This document shows, one piece after another, positions 9,275 to 17,593 of a stretch of DNA of 64,000 nt. Origin of the DNA: Lysinibacillus xylanilyticus (GTDB lineage Bacteria > Bacillota > Bacilli > Bacillales_A > Planococcaceae). Every line of letters begins with the position of its first letter. Position 1 is the stretch's first letter. A program made the translations under genes and the position numbers. The stretch lies in the NCBI RefSeq assembly GCF_001708185.1, contig NZ_MDDN01000001.1, positions 434,001-498,000 of the forward strand, given 5' to 3'. A model generated the notes under the pieces. The model ran no database searches and had not been told where the DNA came from. It saw nothing but the letters and a program-made list of their open reading frames with translations.

Positions 9275-9739
9275 TTATTTTTCTTCATTCGATTCGTCGT
9301 TTTTATCATGACAGCGCCAGCAAATGCCGTGGAAAGTTAGTCGGTGATCCTTTATGATAAAGTTCCAACGTTTTTCCACAACGGCTTCCACATCTTCAAG
9401 TAAATCTTCTTGAATTTCATCAACCGCACCACATTCAATACAAACTAGATGATGGTGGAAATGCGCAGCTCCCTCTTGGCGTAAATCATAGCGCGATACG
9501 CCATCGCCAAAGTTGATTTTGTCGACAATTTTGAGCTCAGTTAGTAACTCTAACGTTCTATAGACAGTAGCTAGACCAATCTCTGGTGCCTTTTCTTTCA
9601 CTAAAAGGTAAACATCTTCTGCACTAAGGTGATCCTCTTCGTGCTCAAGCAGTACAGCAACTGTTGCTTCTCGCTGCGGCGTCAGCTTATAACTAGCACT
9701 ATGCAACTGTTTTTTTATACGATCAATTCGGCTTTCCAT
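9275..9739 (-). CDS. fur: Ferric uptake regulator Fur
   Basis: Iron-dependent repressor of 154 residues. N-terminal winged helix (KLTPQREATVAVL, GLATVYRTLELL), metal-binding AHFHHHLVCIECG near 92-104 and a second CxxC (CWRC) near the C-terminus, i.e. the structural Zn site. Fur, PerR and Zur look alike by sequence. I choose Fur because xerD-fur-spoIIM-nudF is the B. subtilis fur neighbourhood. It has its own promoter and terminator, so it is likely monocistronic. The acidic tail after CWRC is variable in the family. Confidence 0.9.
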   Translation of the reverse strand: MESRIDRIKKQLHSASYKLTPQREATVAVLLEHEEDHLSAEDVYLLVKEKAPEIGLATVYRTLELLTELKIVDKINFGDGVSRYDLRQEGAAHFHHHLVCIECGAVDEIQEDLLEDVEAVVEKRWNFIIKDHRLTFHGICWRCHDKNDESNEEK

Positions 9740-9763
9740 GTGACGCCCCCCTAAACTCTTTCC

Positions 9764-9793
9764 ATTATACCAAAGGAGTAAATCCTATTACAA
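9764..9793 (-). promoter_or_regulatory. SigA-type promoter of fur
   Basis: On the minus strand TTGTAA (-35) and TATAAT (-10) are separated by 18 nt, about 30 nt upstream of the fur start. No clear palindromic Fur or PerR box was seen. Confidence 0.6.
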
Positions 9794-9862
9794 GATAGTG
9801 TATAGATTTCAAATAAGCTTTTGTATGTTTTTACCTGATGTAATTTACGCGAAAAATCTCTA

Positions 9863-10375
9863 TCATTTTAATACATAAGAAATAACAATAAACTCAGCCA
9901 CTATTATGATGAAAAATGCGATAAAATTCAACAATATTGTCCGACCATGTACATTTTTTCCGATTTTTCGCTTTGACCAAGCTGGTACAAGTAAATTGCA
10001 TAGGACTAGCAACAATATACAATAGATGAGCTGAAATGGAAACCACCAAATCGTATAAACCCAAAAGGCTTCAAGTTTTTGTAATAAAAAAACCGAGCTA
10101 AAGCCAAAAAAAGTCGCACGCATCGCTACGGTTACACGGACAAATACCTTCAAAACACTATGTGTTGCAAGCAATAGCACAAGAACTATTGAAACAGCAA
10201 CAGGTAATACTAAACGAAATATAGAATGCCTGTCCCCTTCTGCTAAACGAGGCTCTATAAATAAAATAAAAGGCTCTGCATTCGGCCCACCAATAATATG
10301 AAAGAAGATAACGCCACAAACGAAACTTACTGCAATAATGGAAGCGTGATAAAATATAGACACCGTACGAGACAT
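9863..10375 (-). CDS. spoIIM: Probable stage II sporulation protein M (divergent)
   Basis: A 170-residue membrane protein with about five hydrophobic segments and no soluble domain. Its place between fur and nudF is that of spoIIM in B. subtilis. The middle part (FGFSSVFLLQKLEAFW, WWFPFQLIYCILL) lines up loosely with the SpoIIM core, but the protein is about 40 residues shorter than the B. subtilis one, mostly at the N-terminus. SpoIIM is part of the DMP (SpoIID-M-P) engulfment complex. An ATG at 10381 is only 1 nt from the SD AAGGAG; the one at 10375 has 7-nt spacing and is preferred. Assignment rests mainly on synteny. Confidence 0.55.
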   Translation of the reverse strand: MSRTVSIFYHASIIAVSFVCGVIFFHIIGGPNAEPFILFIEPRLAEGDRHSIFRLVLPVAVSIVLVLLLATHSVLKVFVRVTVAMRATFFGFSSVFLLQKLEAFWVYTIWWFPFQLIYCILLLVLCNLLVPAWSKRKIGKNVHGRTILLNFIAFFIIIVAEFIVISYVLK

Positions 10376-10448
10376 AAACATGCTCCTTTTCTATCAAGGT
10401 TTGTACAGCTTATGCTCGTCCTCTTCTATTATGCTAAAGTTTATTTTC

Positions 10449-10985
10449 TTATTGTGTCGCAAGCCAAAGTACTGCAAATGCTGTCTTTGCGTCAAATATA
10501 CGCTCATCTGCAACCATTTGCCCCGCCTCTTCCAACGAAACTTCTAATAAATCGACAAATTCATCTTCATCTAAATCTGCTTTGTTTTCAATTTTATATA
10601 ATTCTTTTGCCACAAATAGATGAATGATTTCATCTGCGAAACCTGGTGACGTTGCAAATGCTTGTAAAAAGGTAAAGCTCTGAGCACCGTAACCTGTTTC
10701 TTCCTCTAATTCACGTCGTGCTGTAACAATCGGTTCCTCACCAGGTTCAAGCTTTCCAGCTGGAATTTCAATAATGGAACGTTCTAAAGCTTTACGATAT
10801 TGCTCCACTAACACTAATTTCCCTGCATCAGTAACAGCAATAACCGCTACTGCACCCGGATGCTTAATAATTTCTCTTTTTGCAACATGACCATTCGGTA
10901 ATGTGACATCATCAATCTGTAGTTTCACAATTTTCCCGTCATAAATGGGTGTAGTCTTTGTCGTTTTTTCCTCAAACTTTTTCAT
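10449..10985 (-). CDS. nudF: ADP-ribose pyrophosphatase (Nudix)
   Basis: Hydrolyses ADP-ribose to AMP and ribose-5-phosphate. 178 residues. The complete Nudix box starts at GKLEPGEE and continues RRELEEETGYG (about 76-98). The N-terminal strands (TPIYDGKIVKLQIDDVTLPNG) are typical of this subfamily. It is divergent from the aldo/keto reductase gene, as nudF and yqkF are in B. subtilis. Confidence 0.93.
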   Translation of the reverse strand: MKKFEEKTTKTTPIYDGKIVKLQIDDVTLPNGHVAKREIIKHPGAVAVIAVTDAGKLVLVEQYRKALERSIIEIPAGKLEPGEEPIVTARRELEEETGYGAQSFTFLQAFATSPGFADEIIHLFVAKELYKIENKADLDEDEFVDLLEVSLEEAGQMVADERIFDAKTAFAVLWLATQ

Positions 10986-11061
10986 TGACTATAACCTCGC
11001 TTGTTCTTCAGATATGTTCATTGTACCATTACAAGTAGAGAAATCGAAGGAGGTCATTCGC

Positions 11062-11961
11062 ATGAAAAAAAGACAGCTTGGCTCAAGTGAATTGTTTATT
11101 TCAGAAATTAGTTTAGGGGGCATGTCTCTTTCGACAGATAAGAAAAAGGCTGCTGATATTGTCGATATGGCTTTAGATGCTGGCATTAATTATATCGACA
11201 CAGCCGATTTATATGACTTTGGCACTAACGAAGAGATAATTGGCACTATTTTAGGGAAGCGCCGTCAGGATGTGATCGTAGCTACGAAAGTTGGTAACCG
11301 ATGGACAGAAGGAAAAGAAGGATGGCATTGGGATGCATCCCCGGCTTATCTAAAGGAAGCTCTACATGCTAGCTTGAAACGACTAGGTACTGATTATATT
11401 GATGTTTATCAGTTACATGGTGGCACTATTGAGGACGACTGGGATGGAATTATCGACACATTTGAAGGTTTAAAAAAGGATGGATTGATCCGCGAATATG
11501 GCATTTCCTCTATTCGCCCAAATGTACTAAAGCGTTTTTTACCAGCAAGTTCTGCCAAAAGTGTCATGATGCAATATAGTGCTTTAGATCGTCGTCCTGA
11601 GGAATGGCTCGACTTTATTGCAAGTGAGGGGGCTTCCATTGTAACACGTGGTACCGTTGCAAAGGGTTTACTAACTAATAGCTGGAAAGAACGTTTACAG
11701 CGTGTAAATAGCTTTAACACATATACAGCGGACGAATTAACAACAGCATTAACAAACTTAGCTTCACATTACGACGATTTACATGCACTAGCAATCGCCT
11801 TTAATTTAAAGGAGCCTACTATAGCCTCAACGGTAATAGGTGCAAGCTCACAAGAACAACTTGCACAAACACTCGCTGCCTATGAAAAAATAGACTCAAT
11901 AACAGATTTTACAGCAGTAAATGAACGAACAAAAACAGAACAGTATACAGATCACCGATGA
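11062..11961 (+). CDS. Aldo/keto reductase, YqkF-like
   Basis: NAD(P)H-dependent oxidoreductase of 299 residues in a TIM barrel. The catalytic tetrad is visible: D and Y in YIDTADLYDFG, K in VATKVGNRW, H in VYQLHGG. An open frame begins at 10945, inside nudF on the opposite strand, but AAGGAGG lies 8 nt before the ATG at 11062, which also fits family length. Substrate unknown. It overlaps the vanZ-like gene by 4 nt (ATGA), so the two are coupled. Orthology to B. subtilis yqkF is inferred from position next to nudF. Confidence 0.9.
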   Translation: MKKRQLGSSELFISEISLGGMSLSTDKKKAADIVDMALDAGINYIDTADLYDFGTNEEIIGTILGKRRQDVIVATKVGNRWTEGKEGWHWDASPAYLKEALHASLKRLGTDYIDVYQLHGGTIEDDWDGIIDTFEGLKKDGLIREYGISSIRPNVLKRFLPASSAKSVMMQYSALDRRPEEWLDFIASEGASIVTRGTVAKGLLTNSWKERLQRVNSFNTYTADELTTALTNLASHYDDLHALAIAFNLKEPTIASTVIGASSQEQLAQTLAAYEKIDSITDFTAVNERTKTEQYTDHR

Positions 11962-12428
11962 AGAAATGGCTGGTCTTAATTGCATTTTTAGTAATACTTG
12001 CTATTTCCTCTAGCATGACCTATGAACAACAAAGTATACTTCCAGAATTAGAAGACGCATTGGCAAATAAACCTTTCGAGAAGCAATTATCTGTTTTAAA
12101 AATACCTTATTGGGACACAGTTGTTTCTGTTGAAGAGCGCGGTTACTTTAAATTTGTAGAATTTTTAATTCGAAAATTAACGCATTTTGTTGGATTCGGT
12201 TGTATCGCACTTGGTATTTACTTTGCATGGGGAAAACGTCGGTTCGCCGCAGGTGTCGCTATTGCGGGAACAGCCTTTATTGCCATACTAGATGAGTTTC
12301 GTCAAAGCTTTACACCAGGACGTATGATGAGTGGACAGGATGTTATTTTGGATACAGCTGGAGCGATTGTTTTTGTAGGGATTGTAGTGTTGGTGAAGAA
12401 AATTTTCAAAAGACAAAGGGCACGCTAA
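11958..12428 (+). CDS. VanZ-like family membrane protein
   Basis: 156 residues with an N-terminal hydrophobic segment and two or three further membrane segments. The VanZ signature is clear: RKLTHFVGFGCIALG, then DEFRQSFTPGRMMSGQDV and a final helix. The VanZ family is named for low-level teicoplanin resistance, but most members have no known function. Co-translated with the upstream aldo/keto reductase. Confidence 0.85.
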   Translation: MKKWLVLIAFLVILAISSSMTYEQQSILPELEDALANKPFEKQLSVLKIPYWDTVVSVEERGYFKFVEFLIRKLTHFVGFGCIALGIYFAWGKRRFAAGVAIAGTAFIAILDEFRQSFTPGRMMSGQDVILDTAGAIVFVGIVVLVKKIFKRQRAR

Positions 12429-12499
12429 AAATACCCTTTGTTATGAAAGAGTTGTTACTACAGCTTATAATAAAAAGTAAGAGAAGGGAGCAATTTAAA

Positions 12500-12738
12500 A
12501 TGAAACAAATCCAATTAAACTCTCCTGAATTTAATCGTGTACTTAAAAATTTACAATTAGAAAATTTATCCCTAACTCCAACGCTTCAAAAAAAGTACTT
12601 AAGATCGTTAATTCTGGTATACAAATTTCACCTACCATTATTAAGGGAGTTCTGAATAATGTCGGTGAAATTGAGTATTATTCCGATAAAAACAAGAATC
12701 TTTCCGATAAATCTCAGAATCTTTCCGATAAAACATAA
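12500..12738 (+). pseudogene. Small gene split by a -1 frameshift at A_AAA_AAG
   Basis: ATG at 12500 has SD AAGGGAG 9 nt upstream. The zero frame reads MKQIQLNSPEFN...LTPTLQKK and then stops at 12655 after an atypical tail. At 12589-12595 lies A AAA AAG in frame. A -1 slip there moves into a frame that continues naturally (VLKIVNSGIQISPTIIKGVL) to a stop at 12738, giving about 79 residues. The shape LSLTP...SGIQISPTIIKGVL loosely recalls the helical VbhA-type antitoxin domain, but no Fic partner is near. The last about 15 residues are encoded by the 21-bp array. It is either a frameshifted pseudogene or a case of programmed or polymerase slippage; the sequence alone cannot tell. Confidence 0.5.
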
Positions 12739-12780
12739 AATTGTTCCGATAAATCTCGAAATCTTTCCGATAAAACATAA
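12681..12780. repeat. Five-unit exact 21-bp array (TTCCGATAAA core)
   Basis: TTCCGATAAA starts at 12681, 12702, 12723, 12744 and 12765, exactly 21 bp apart; the fillers differ (AACAAGAATCT, TCTCAGAATCT, ACATAAAATTG). It sits directly beyond the yqkE terminator on the minus strand, between convergent genes. Confidence 0.9.
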
Positions 12781-12816
12781 AAAACAGTGAATCCGCAAAA
12801 TTTGGATTCACTGTTT
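12781..12816 (-). terminator. Terminator of thiolase-yqkE, probably bidirectional
   Basis: AAAACAGTGAATCC and GGATTCACTGTTTT form a perfect 14-bp stem with a 9-nt loop, with T-rich flanks on both strands. It begins 3 nt after the yqkE stop. Confidence 0.93.
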
Positions 12817-12819
12817 TCT

Positions 12820-13086
12820 TTAAAATTTTGAGCCTTTATCGCCGTATTCGTTGAGTAGTTCTTCAAACGATTTGTTTTTTTCACGTTGTTTGCGTTCAAA
12901 TGCTAGCTTTGCTTGACGCTCTTCCTCAGCGGCCTGTTCTTTCGCTGTTAAATCTTGTTTTGCAGCTTTTAGTTTGGCAAGCACGTCACCGCCAAGCTGA
13001 TCCGCTAATGTAACGGCCTCCTGCTTTGGTAAGCTGGCTTTCATGCCATCATTTGCATGTTGCTGCTGTTTTCGTTTCTTTCCCAT
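12820..13086 (-). CDS. YqkE-like small charged protein (DUF3886)
   Basis: 88 residues, very rich in K, E and Q. After MGKKRKQQQ comes ADQLGGDVLAKLKAAKQDL, then a predicted charged helix KEQAAEEERQAKLAFERK and a conserved end FEELLNEYG. It resembles B. subtilis YqkE, whose function is not known, and sits between the yqkF-like and yqkD-like genes as expected. The ATG at 13086 has SD AAGGTG; the longer frame from 13128 starts inside the spacer after the thiolase gene. Follows the thiolase gene by 25 nt on the same strand. Confidence 0.75.
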   Translation of the reverse strand: MGKKRKQQQHANDGMKASLPKQEAVTLADQLGGDVLAKLKAAKQDLTAKEQAAEEERQAKLAFERKQREKNKSFEELLNEYGDKGSKF

Positions 13087-13111
13087 TTTGTAATTCACCT
13101 TCTTATCGACT

Positions 13112-14296
13112 TCACGGGCGTTTGACAACTGTTGCTACGCCTTGCCCACCACCGATACATAATGTTGCGAGACCTGTTTTCGCATCACGCTTTTCCATTT
13201 CATGTAAAAGCGTGACTAAAATGCGCGCACCACTTGCACCAATTGGGTGACCAAGAGCAATTGCTCCCCCGTTGACATTTAGTTTATCATGATTAAAGCC
13301 TAGTTCGCGATCCACAGCAATAGATTGAGCTGCAAATGCTTCATTCGCTTCAACTAAATCTATATTATCTAACGTCACATCAGCCTTTGCCAATGCCTTT
13401 TTTACTGCCGTTACTGGACCAGTTCCCATAATAGCTGGATCAACCCCTGCACTTGCATTTGCTGTAATTTGCGCCATTGGTTGAATGCCTAACTCTACCG
13501 CTTTTTCTTTCGACATCACCACTACAGCCGCTGCACCATCGTTAATACCTGAAGCATTTGCCGCTGTTACAGTGCCTTCCTTTTTAAAGGCAGGTCGTAG
13601 TTTAGATAGAGACTCTCCAGTAACCCCATTACGCGGGAACTCATCTTGTTTGAAAACAATAGGATCTCCCTTGCGCTGTGGAATTTCCACAGCTACAATC
13701 TCATCATTAAACTTCCCTGCTGCAATTGCCGCTTCCGCACGCTGTTGTGAACGTGCTGCAAAAGCGTCTTGTTCTTCTCGTGAAATTTCATAGGCATCAC
13801 ATAAATTTTCTGCTGTAATACCCATATGGTAATCATTAAATGCACACCATAATCCGTCATGAATCATCGTATCAACTACTTTTTGATCCCCCATGCGGAA
13901 GCCTTCTCGTGCATTTTTTAATACATACGGTGCTTGGCTCATATTTTCAAAGCCACCTGCAACGATAATATCCGCATCGCCTGCTAAAATAGCCTGTGTC
14001 GCTAAGTGAACTGCTTTTAGTCCTGAGCCACAAACTTTGTTAATTGTTAATGCTGATACTTGATGTGGTAAGCCTGCTGCAATTGCTGCTTGACGAGCTG
14101 GGTTTTGACCAAGTCCAGCCGATAAGACATTCCCCATAATGACCTCGTCGACTTGTTCACCTGCTACGCCAGCACGTGCTAATGCTTCTTTAATAACAAT
14201 GCTCCCTAATTTTGTCGCTGCTACGTCTTTTAATGTTCCTTGGAATGAACCAATAGCTGTACGTACAGCACTCACTATTACAACCTCTTTTGACAT
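13112..14296 (-). CDS. Acetyl-CoA C-acetyltransferase (thiolase)
   Basis: Biosynthetic-type thiolase of 394 residues that condenses two acetyl-CoA or cleaves acetoacetyl-CoA. The acyl-acceptor cysteine is in [12 protein letters not shown] (about 88); [17 protein letters not shown] and the catalytic CIGGGQG complete the active site. A longer frame opens at 14341, but GGGGAG lies 7 nt before the ATG at 14296 and [16 protein letters not shown] is the family N-terminus. It could act in mevalonate, butanoate or polyhydroxyalkanoate metabolism; no pathway partner is adjacent. Could equally be named thlA, atoB or mmgA. Confidence 0.93.
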   Translation of the reverse strand: MSKEVVIVSAVRTAIGSFQGTLKDVAATKLGSIVIKEALARAGVAGEQVDEVIMGNVLSAGLGQNPARQAAIAAGLPHQVSALTINKVCGSGLKAVHLATQAILAGDADIIVAGGFENMSQAPYVLKNAREGFRMGDQKVVDTMIHDGLWCAFNDYHMGITAENLCDAYEISREEQDAFAARSQQRAEAAIAAGKFNDEIVAVEIPQRKGDPIVFKQDEFPRNGVTGESLSKLRPAFKKEGTVTAANASGINDGAAAVVVMSKEKAVELGIQPMAQITANASAGVDPAIMGTGPVTAVKKALAKADVTLDNIDLVEANEAFAAQSIAVDRELGFNHDKLNVNGGAIALGHPIGASGARILVTLLHEMEKRDAKTGLATLCIGGGQGVATVVKRP

Positions 14297-14513
14297 CACA
14301 TTTCTCCCCTTTTCCCCGTTCAAAATCAACACTGCATGCATATGCTACTAGCAGATATATATATTTTAACAAATATTTTGACGATTTTCGATAGATAGAA
14401 ATAATCGCACTTTTGCCAAAGATATTGTAAAATGTTGACGTGTTTTAAACAATCTCAGTTGGGAACATTACAAGTAAGAAAAGTGCATACACAGGACGTT
14501 GGAGGTGTTAATA

Positions 14514-15485
14514 ATGAAAAAGAAAATGCTTTTATTTTCAGGTATAACGACAACGCTTGCCGCAGCAGCAACAGGTCTGTTCGGCTTCGCTCTTTCTAAT
14601 AAATTAATGTACATTAAGCAAAAGGATCCTGAATTTGTTCGTGAACGCGAAACTACTGCTAAACGTTATGACGAAGCTTGGTACAATAAAAATTTAAAAT
14701 GCGAATTAAATATTGACTCTCCAAACGGCTATACGATACGCGGTATTATGTTTCAGCCATTAGAAACAAATAACACTATCATCATTTGCCACGGGGTAAC
14801 AGAAAATAAAATCAACTCAGTCAAATATGCTCGACTTTTTGAACGACTTGGCTACAATTCCGTTATTTTTGATCACCGTAGGCACGGGGAGACAGGTGGG
14901 AAAACGACTAGCTACGGTTACTATGAAAAAAATGACCTTGACGCAGTTGTCAAAACTGTAAAAGCTATGATTGGGGAAAACGCCATTCTTGGTATTCATG
15001 GTGAATCGATGGGTGCTGCAACAATGTTACTATATGCAGGGACGGTAGAGGACGGTGCAGATTTCTATATTTCTGATTGTGCGTTTTCTGATTTCTCAAT
15101 GCTGCTTAAACAAATTGCGAAGACAGAATTTAAATACGGCTCAATTATTCCAATTCGATTTGCAGATTTCTTTGTCCGCTTGCGTGACGGCTATTCCTTC
15201 AAAAGTGTTACACCTGCTGAGGCTGTGACAAATATTGAAAAGCCCGTGCTCTTTATTCACAGTATTCCAGATACATTTATTCCGGCTTCCATGTCACTGG
15301 ACTTATACCATAAAAAGAGTGGTCCAAAGAAACTGAAGCTATTTGATAACGGTGCTCATGCACAGTCCTTTAATGAAAATATGGCTGAATATGAGGATTT
15401 AATTCATGACTTTTTAGAAAATTTTATCTATCAAAGAATTAAGCATGATTCTTCTTCATCTAATGTCATTCCATTTCATTTTTAG
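14514..15485 (+). CDS. Alpha/beta hydrolase, YqkD-like, membrane-anchored
   Basis: 323 residues. An N-terminal signal-anchor (about 4-26, LLFSGITTTLAAAATGLFGF) precedes an alpha/beta hydrolase fold. HG oxyanion motif in IIICHGVTEN; nucleophile elbow GIHGESMGAA; acid D in HSIPDTFIP; H in NGAHAQSF. SD GGAGG lies 8 nt before the ATG at 14514; the frame opens 15 nt earlier at 14499. Matches B. subtilis YqkD by neighbourhood (yqkD-yqkE-yqkF-nudF). Substrate unknown. Confidence 0.85.
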   Translation: MKKKMLLFSGITTTLAAAATGLFGFALSNKLMYIKQKDPEFVRERETTAKRYDEAWYNKNLKCELNIDSPNGYTIRGIMFQPLETNNTIIICHGVTENKINSVKYARLFERLGYNSVIFDHRRHGETGGKTTSYGYYEKNDLDAVVKTVKAMIGENAILGIHGESMGAATMLLYAGTVEDGADFYISDCAFSDFSMLLKQIAKTEFKYGSIIPIRFADFFVRLRDGYSFKSVTPAEAVTNIEKPVLFIHSIPDTFIPASMSLDLYHKKSGPKKLKLFDNGAHAQSFNENMAEYEDLIHDFLENFIYQRIKHDSSSSNVIPFHF

Positions 15486-15529
15486 TGCATATGAAAAGCT
15501 CTTGTGTCAAAAAATAAAATATAGCTCTT

Positions 15530-15680
15530 CCGCAAAACGAGAGGTTGATTTCCGTTCAGACTGAGCGCTTTGTAGCTGTCGCTTTGCTTTCGCTACAGAA
15601 AACATTTGTTGCTGTCGCTTCGCTTTCGCACAGATAAAACGAAAATTCAACAATACATCAGTGTGAAAGCAAAGCGGCAT
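15530..15680 (+). repeat. Dispersed repeat with TTGCTGTCGCTTCGCTTTCGC words
   Basis: After the hydrolase gene the sequence carries GCTGTCGCTTTGCTTTCGCTACAG and then GCTGTCGCTTCGCTTTCGCACAG (each split here at fewer than 24 bases), two related words about 37 bp apart. The second word, with its AYAAAAC tail, reappears inverted near 61493-61530. An open frame at 15679-15924 runs through this stretch and into luxS on the opposite strand and has no SD; I treat it as spurious. Confidence 0.6.
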
Positions 15681-15780
15681 GACTCATATCCTCAAGAAAG
15701 CAAGTAGTCTGGAATGGAAATCCCCTCATTTAAAGCGTCATAACCATTACAAAGATTGCTTTGACTATTTTGTTTTCAGA

Positions 15781-15840
15781 CACTTTGAAAAACCTTTCGA
15801 GCAGAATGAACATGCACGCAAGGTTTTTCAAAGTGTTTTT
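15781..15840 (+). terminator. Perfect 16-bp inverted repeat overlapping the luxS end
   Basis: CACTTTGAAAAACCTT (15781-15796) and AAGGTTTTTCAAAGTG (15820-15835) are exact inverted copies around a 23-nt loop, followed by TTTTT on the plus strand. As a plus-strand terminator it could serve the hydrolase gene. It abuts the luxS stop codon, so it may also stop minus-strand transcripts, although the T-run on that side is weak. Confidence 0.7.
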
Positions 15841-16309
15841 ATTCTGCAAAAACGATATGCCATTCATCACGTTTCGCTAAAAATTCTTTGGCTAACGCTT
15901 GTGCACCTTCTAAACTATGGCTAGCTGCCCAGCCGCATTGTACTTCATTACAAGCAGGAACAGCAGTTGCCTTTGTAACGTCCGTAAAAGTTTTTTCTAA
16001 AATATTTAACAAGTCCTGATAATTATTGTGATTAATAAGTGATACATAGAAGCCTGTTTGGCATCCCATTGGACTGAAATCCACAATTTGATCGGAGTGA
16101 TTTCGAATAATGTCAGCCGATAAATGCTCTAAGGAATGTAATGCAGGCATTTCCATATGCTCTTTATTTGGCTGTTTAAAACGAATGTCATATTTGTATA
16201 CTTCATCGCCATTTTTCCCTGTTTTTACACCCGCTAAACGTACATACGGTGCTTTAACTTTTGTATGATCTAAATCAAAGCTTTCAACATTTGTTTTTTC
16301 TTTCTGCAA
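15839..16309 (-). CDS. luxS: S-ribosylhomocysteine lyase LuxS
   Basis: Cleaves S-ribosylhomocysteine to homocysteine and DPD, the precursor of autoinducer-2, in the activated methyl cycle. Metal site HSLEHL near 57-61 and a later Cys in [15 protein letters not shown] is the catalytic loop. No ATG gives a normal N-terminus: the longest frame starts at 16342 upstream of any SD. AAAGGAG lies 9 nt before an in-frame TTG at 16309, giving 156 residues with the expected NVESFDLDH start, so I call a TTG start. Standing alone, without mtn or pfs beside it. Confidence 0.95.
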   Translation of the reverse strand: MQKEKTNVESFDLDHTKVKAPYVRLAGVKTGKNGDEVYKYDIRFKQPNKEHMEMPALHSLEHLSADIIRNHSDQIVDFSPMGCQTGFYVSLINHNNYQDLLNILEKTFTDVTKATAVPACNEVQCGWAASHSLEGAQALAKEFLAKRDEWHIVFAE

Positions 16310-16404
16310 TGCACAAAACTCCTTTATATAGAATATTTCCATTATAACGAGTTTTTCGATAGAATTGTATGATTTTTAAGAATTATTCAAATATTTTTCG
16401 AGGT

Positions 16405-16466
16405 TACCTTGGCGTAATTGCGTCCGGAAGCTTTAACTTCTTTCTGCGGGTTTTTGGATACCCGCT
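16405..16466 (+). repeat. Dispersed motif GGCGTAATTGCGTCCGGA plus hairpin
   Basis: The word at 16411-16428 matches 25744-25761 in inverse orientation and, less well, 4449-4466. It is followed by a hairpin formed by CTTTCTGCGGGT and ACCCGCTGAAAG around TTTTGGAT. Part of the luxS to yneF spacer; no gene seen there. Confidence 0.6.
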
Positions 16467-16474
16467 GAAAGAAA

Positions 16475-16513
16475 TTAAAAAAACAACTAGCCAAGGCTTG
16501 GACTAGTTGCTCT
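16475..16513 (-). terminator. Rho-independent terminator of yneF
   Basis: On the minus strand GCAACTAG and CTAGTTG pair around the inner stem TCCAAG/CTTGGC, followed by seven T residues. It starts 14 nt after the yneF stop. Confidence 0.9.
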
Positions 16514-16526
16514 TTAAAAATTCCTA

Positions 16527-16745
16527 CTATTTTTGGAATTTATTCATTTGTGTCATCATTTGACGTACTTGCTTTTCAGACGGCGTACGACCCATTTGTG
16601 CCATCATCATACGAATCATTTGTTCGTTAATTGGTGGGTTTTCTTTTAAATATTTCATCATAGCTTTACGAGCGAAATAGAAACCAAGTGCTGCGCCCGC
16701 TGCTAACGCGATAATAACAATAATAATCCAGCCCCATGTAGGCAT
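16527..16745 (-). CDS. yneF: YneF family small membrane protein (UPF0154)
   Basis: 72 residues: one N-terminal membrane helix ([19 protein letters not shown]) and a cytoplasmic tail with [19 protein letters not shown], the UPF0154 signature. SD GGAGGAGG is 8 nt before the ATG at 16745; the frame continues to 16799 without a better start. Function unknown. Next to sirA as in B. subtilis. Confidence 0.9.
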   Translation of the reverse strand: MPTWGWIIIVIIALAAGAALGFYFARKAMMKYLKENPPINEQMIRMMMAQMGRTPSEKQVRQMMTQMNKFQK

Positions 16746-16845
16746 ACAACCAACCTCCTCCACTACAATATACCGAGAAAAAAACTCTCCACGCTCCATT
16801 ATACACCAAATTTTAGCGTGTTACTATATATTGTAGTGAATTTTC

Positions 16846-17271
16846 CTAATGCATTGTATACTTCATTGGTTTTAACCACCCACACTCATTATCCTGTTTA
16901 TTAAAAGCAATAAAACGCTCACTCATTTTCGCAAGCATCTGAAATAGATCCAAATCGAGCATTCGTGATCCTTCACAATAGACACAAATTTTACGTTCCA
17001 CTAAATAAATAGCCATTTTCCCTTTTATTGGATGTTCTAAAAATAAAGCATTACGAGCCCTCTCTAAATGTGCATACTTGGAATCTAGTTGCGCCTCTAG
17101 CATTGTAGCTATCTCTTCGAAGCGAACCGTTTCACATATATATGCAAGCTCTTTTAAGGATTTCTCATTAGCGTCTTCACAGCCTTGCATCATTTCTAAT
17201 AACTTACGCTCTCTGCCGAAAATAAACGTTAAATGCTCTTCTTTAATTTTATATATGGAATAGGTTCTCAC
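16846..17271 (-). CDS. sirA: Sporulation inhibitor of replication SirA (YneE)
   Basis: 141 residues. N-terminus TYSIYKIKEEHLTFIFGRE and C-terminus ECGWLKPMK resemble B. subtilis SirA (YLIKEEFANHYFGRES, GWLNPVK, as I recall them). SirA is made under Spo0A control and binds DnaA domain I to block new replication rounds during sporulation. Start GTG at 17271: AAGGAGG lies 7 nt upstream, whereas the ATG at 17322 has no SD. The yneF neighbour supports the call. The middle is poorly conserved, so confidence rests on both ends plus synteny. Confidence 0.8.
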   Translation of the reverse strand: MRTYSIYKIKEEHLTFIFGRERKLLEMMQGCEDANEKSLKELAYICETVRFEEIATMLEAQLDSKYAHLERARNALFLEHPIKGKMAIYLVERKICVYCEGSRMLDLDLFQMLAKMSERFIAFNKQDNECGWLKPMKYTMH

Positions 17272-17593
17272 TAGAAATCCTCCTTCGCTCATTTCTTTTT
17301 CATAAGTATAGCTCATCCACACTCTTTAATTTGTCAAACGAAGGAGGCCCTCATCTTCTATTTTTGTCGAAAACTTTCTACTTTCGGTTCTATCAATTAC
17401 TTTATGACATAATGCGTTTCTTATTAGTTATTACATGTCCTATCTGTGTTCTATTTTTGCAAATGTGCACCTCTTCTATAGCAGCTTAGACTATTCTCAG
17501 CCTCAAGACCTAGAGCAAAATCAATTTCCAGTCCGTTTTAGAAGAGCTTTCTAATAGGTAATATAAAAGTACAAACGAAAGGAGCTAGAACAT
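17272..17593. other. Intergenic region between sirA and the lia-like operon
   Basis: Divergent promoter region of about 320 bp. I see no ORF with an SD, no hairpin with a T-run and no tandem repeat. An AATAGGTAATATAAA stretch near 17553-17567 could hold a -10 box for the downstream operon, but no good -35 box pairs with it. Confidence 0.4.

Noticed and set aside
15679-15924. Plus-strand ORF of 81 codons
   Set aside because: No SD, runs through repeat words and a perfect inverted repeat, and overlaps luxS on the other strand.
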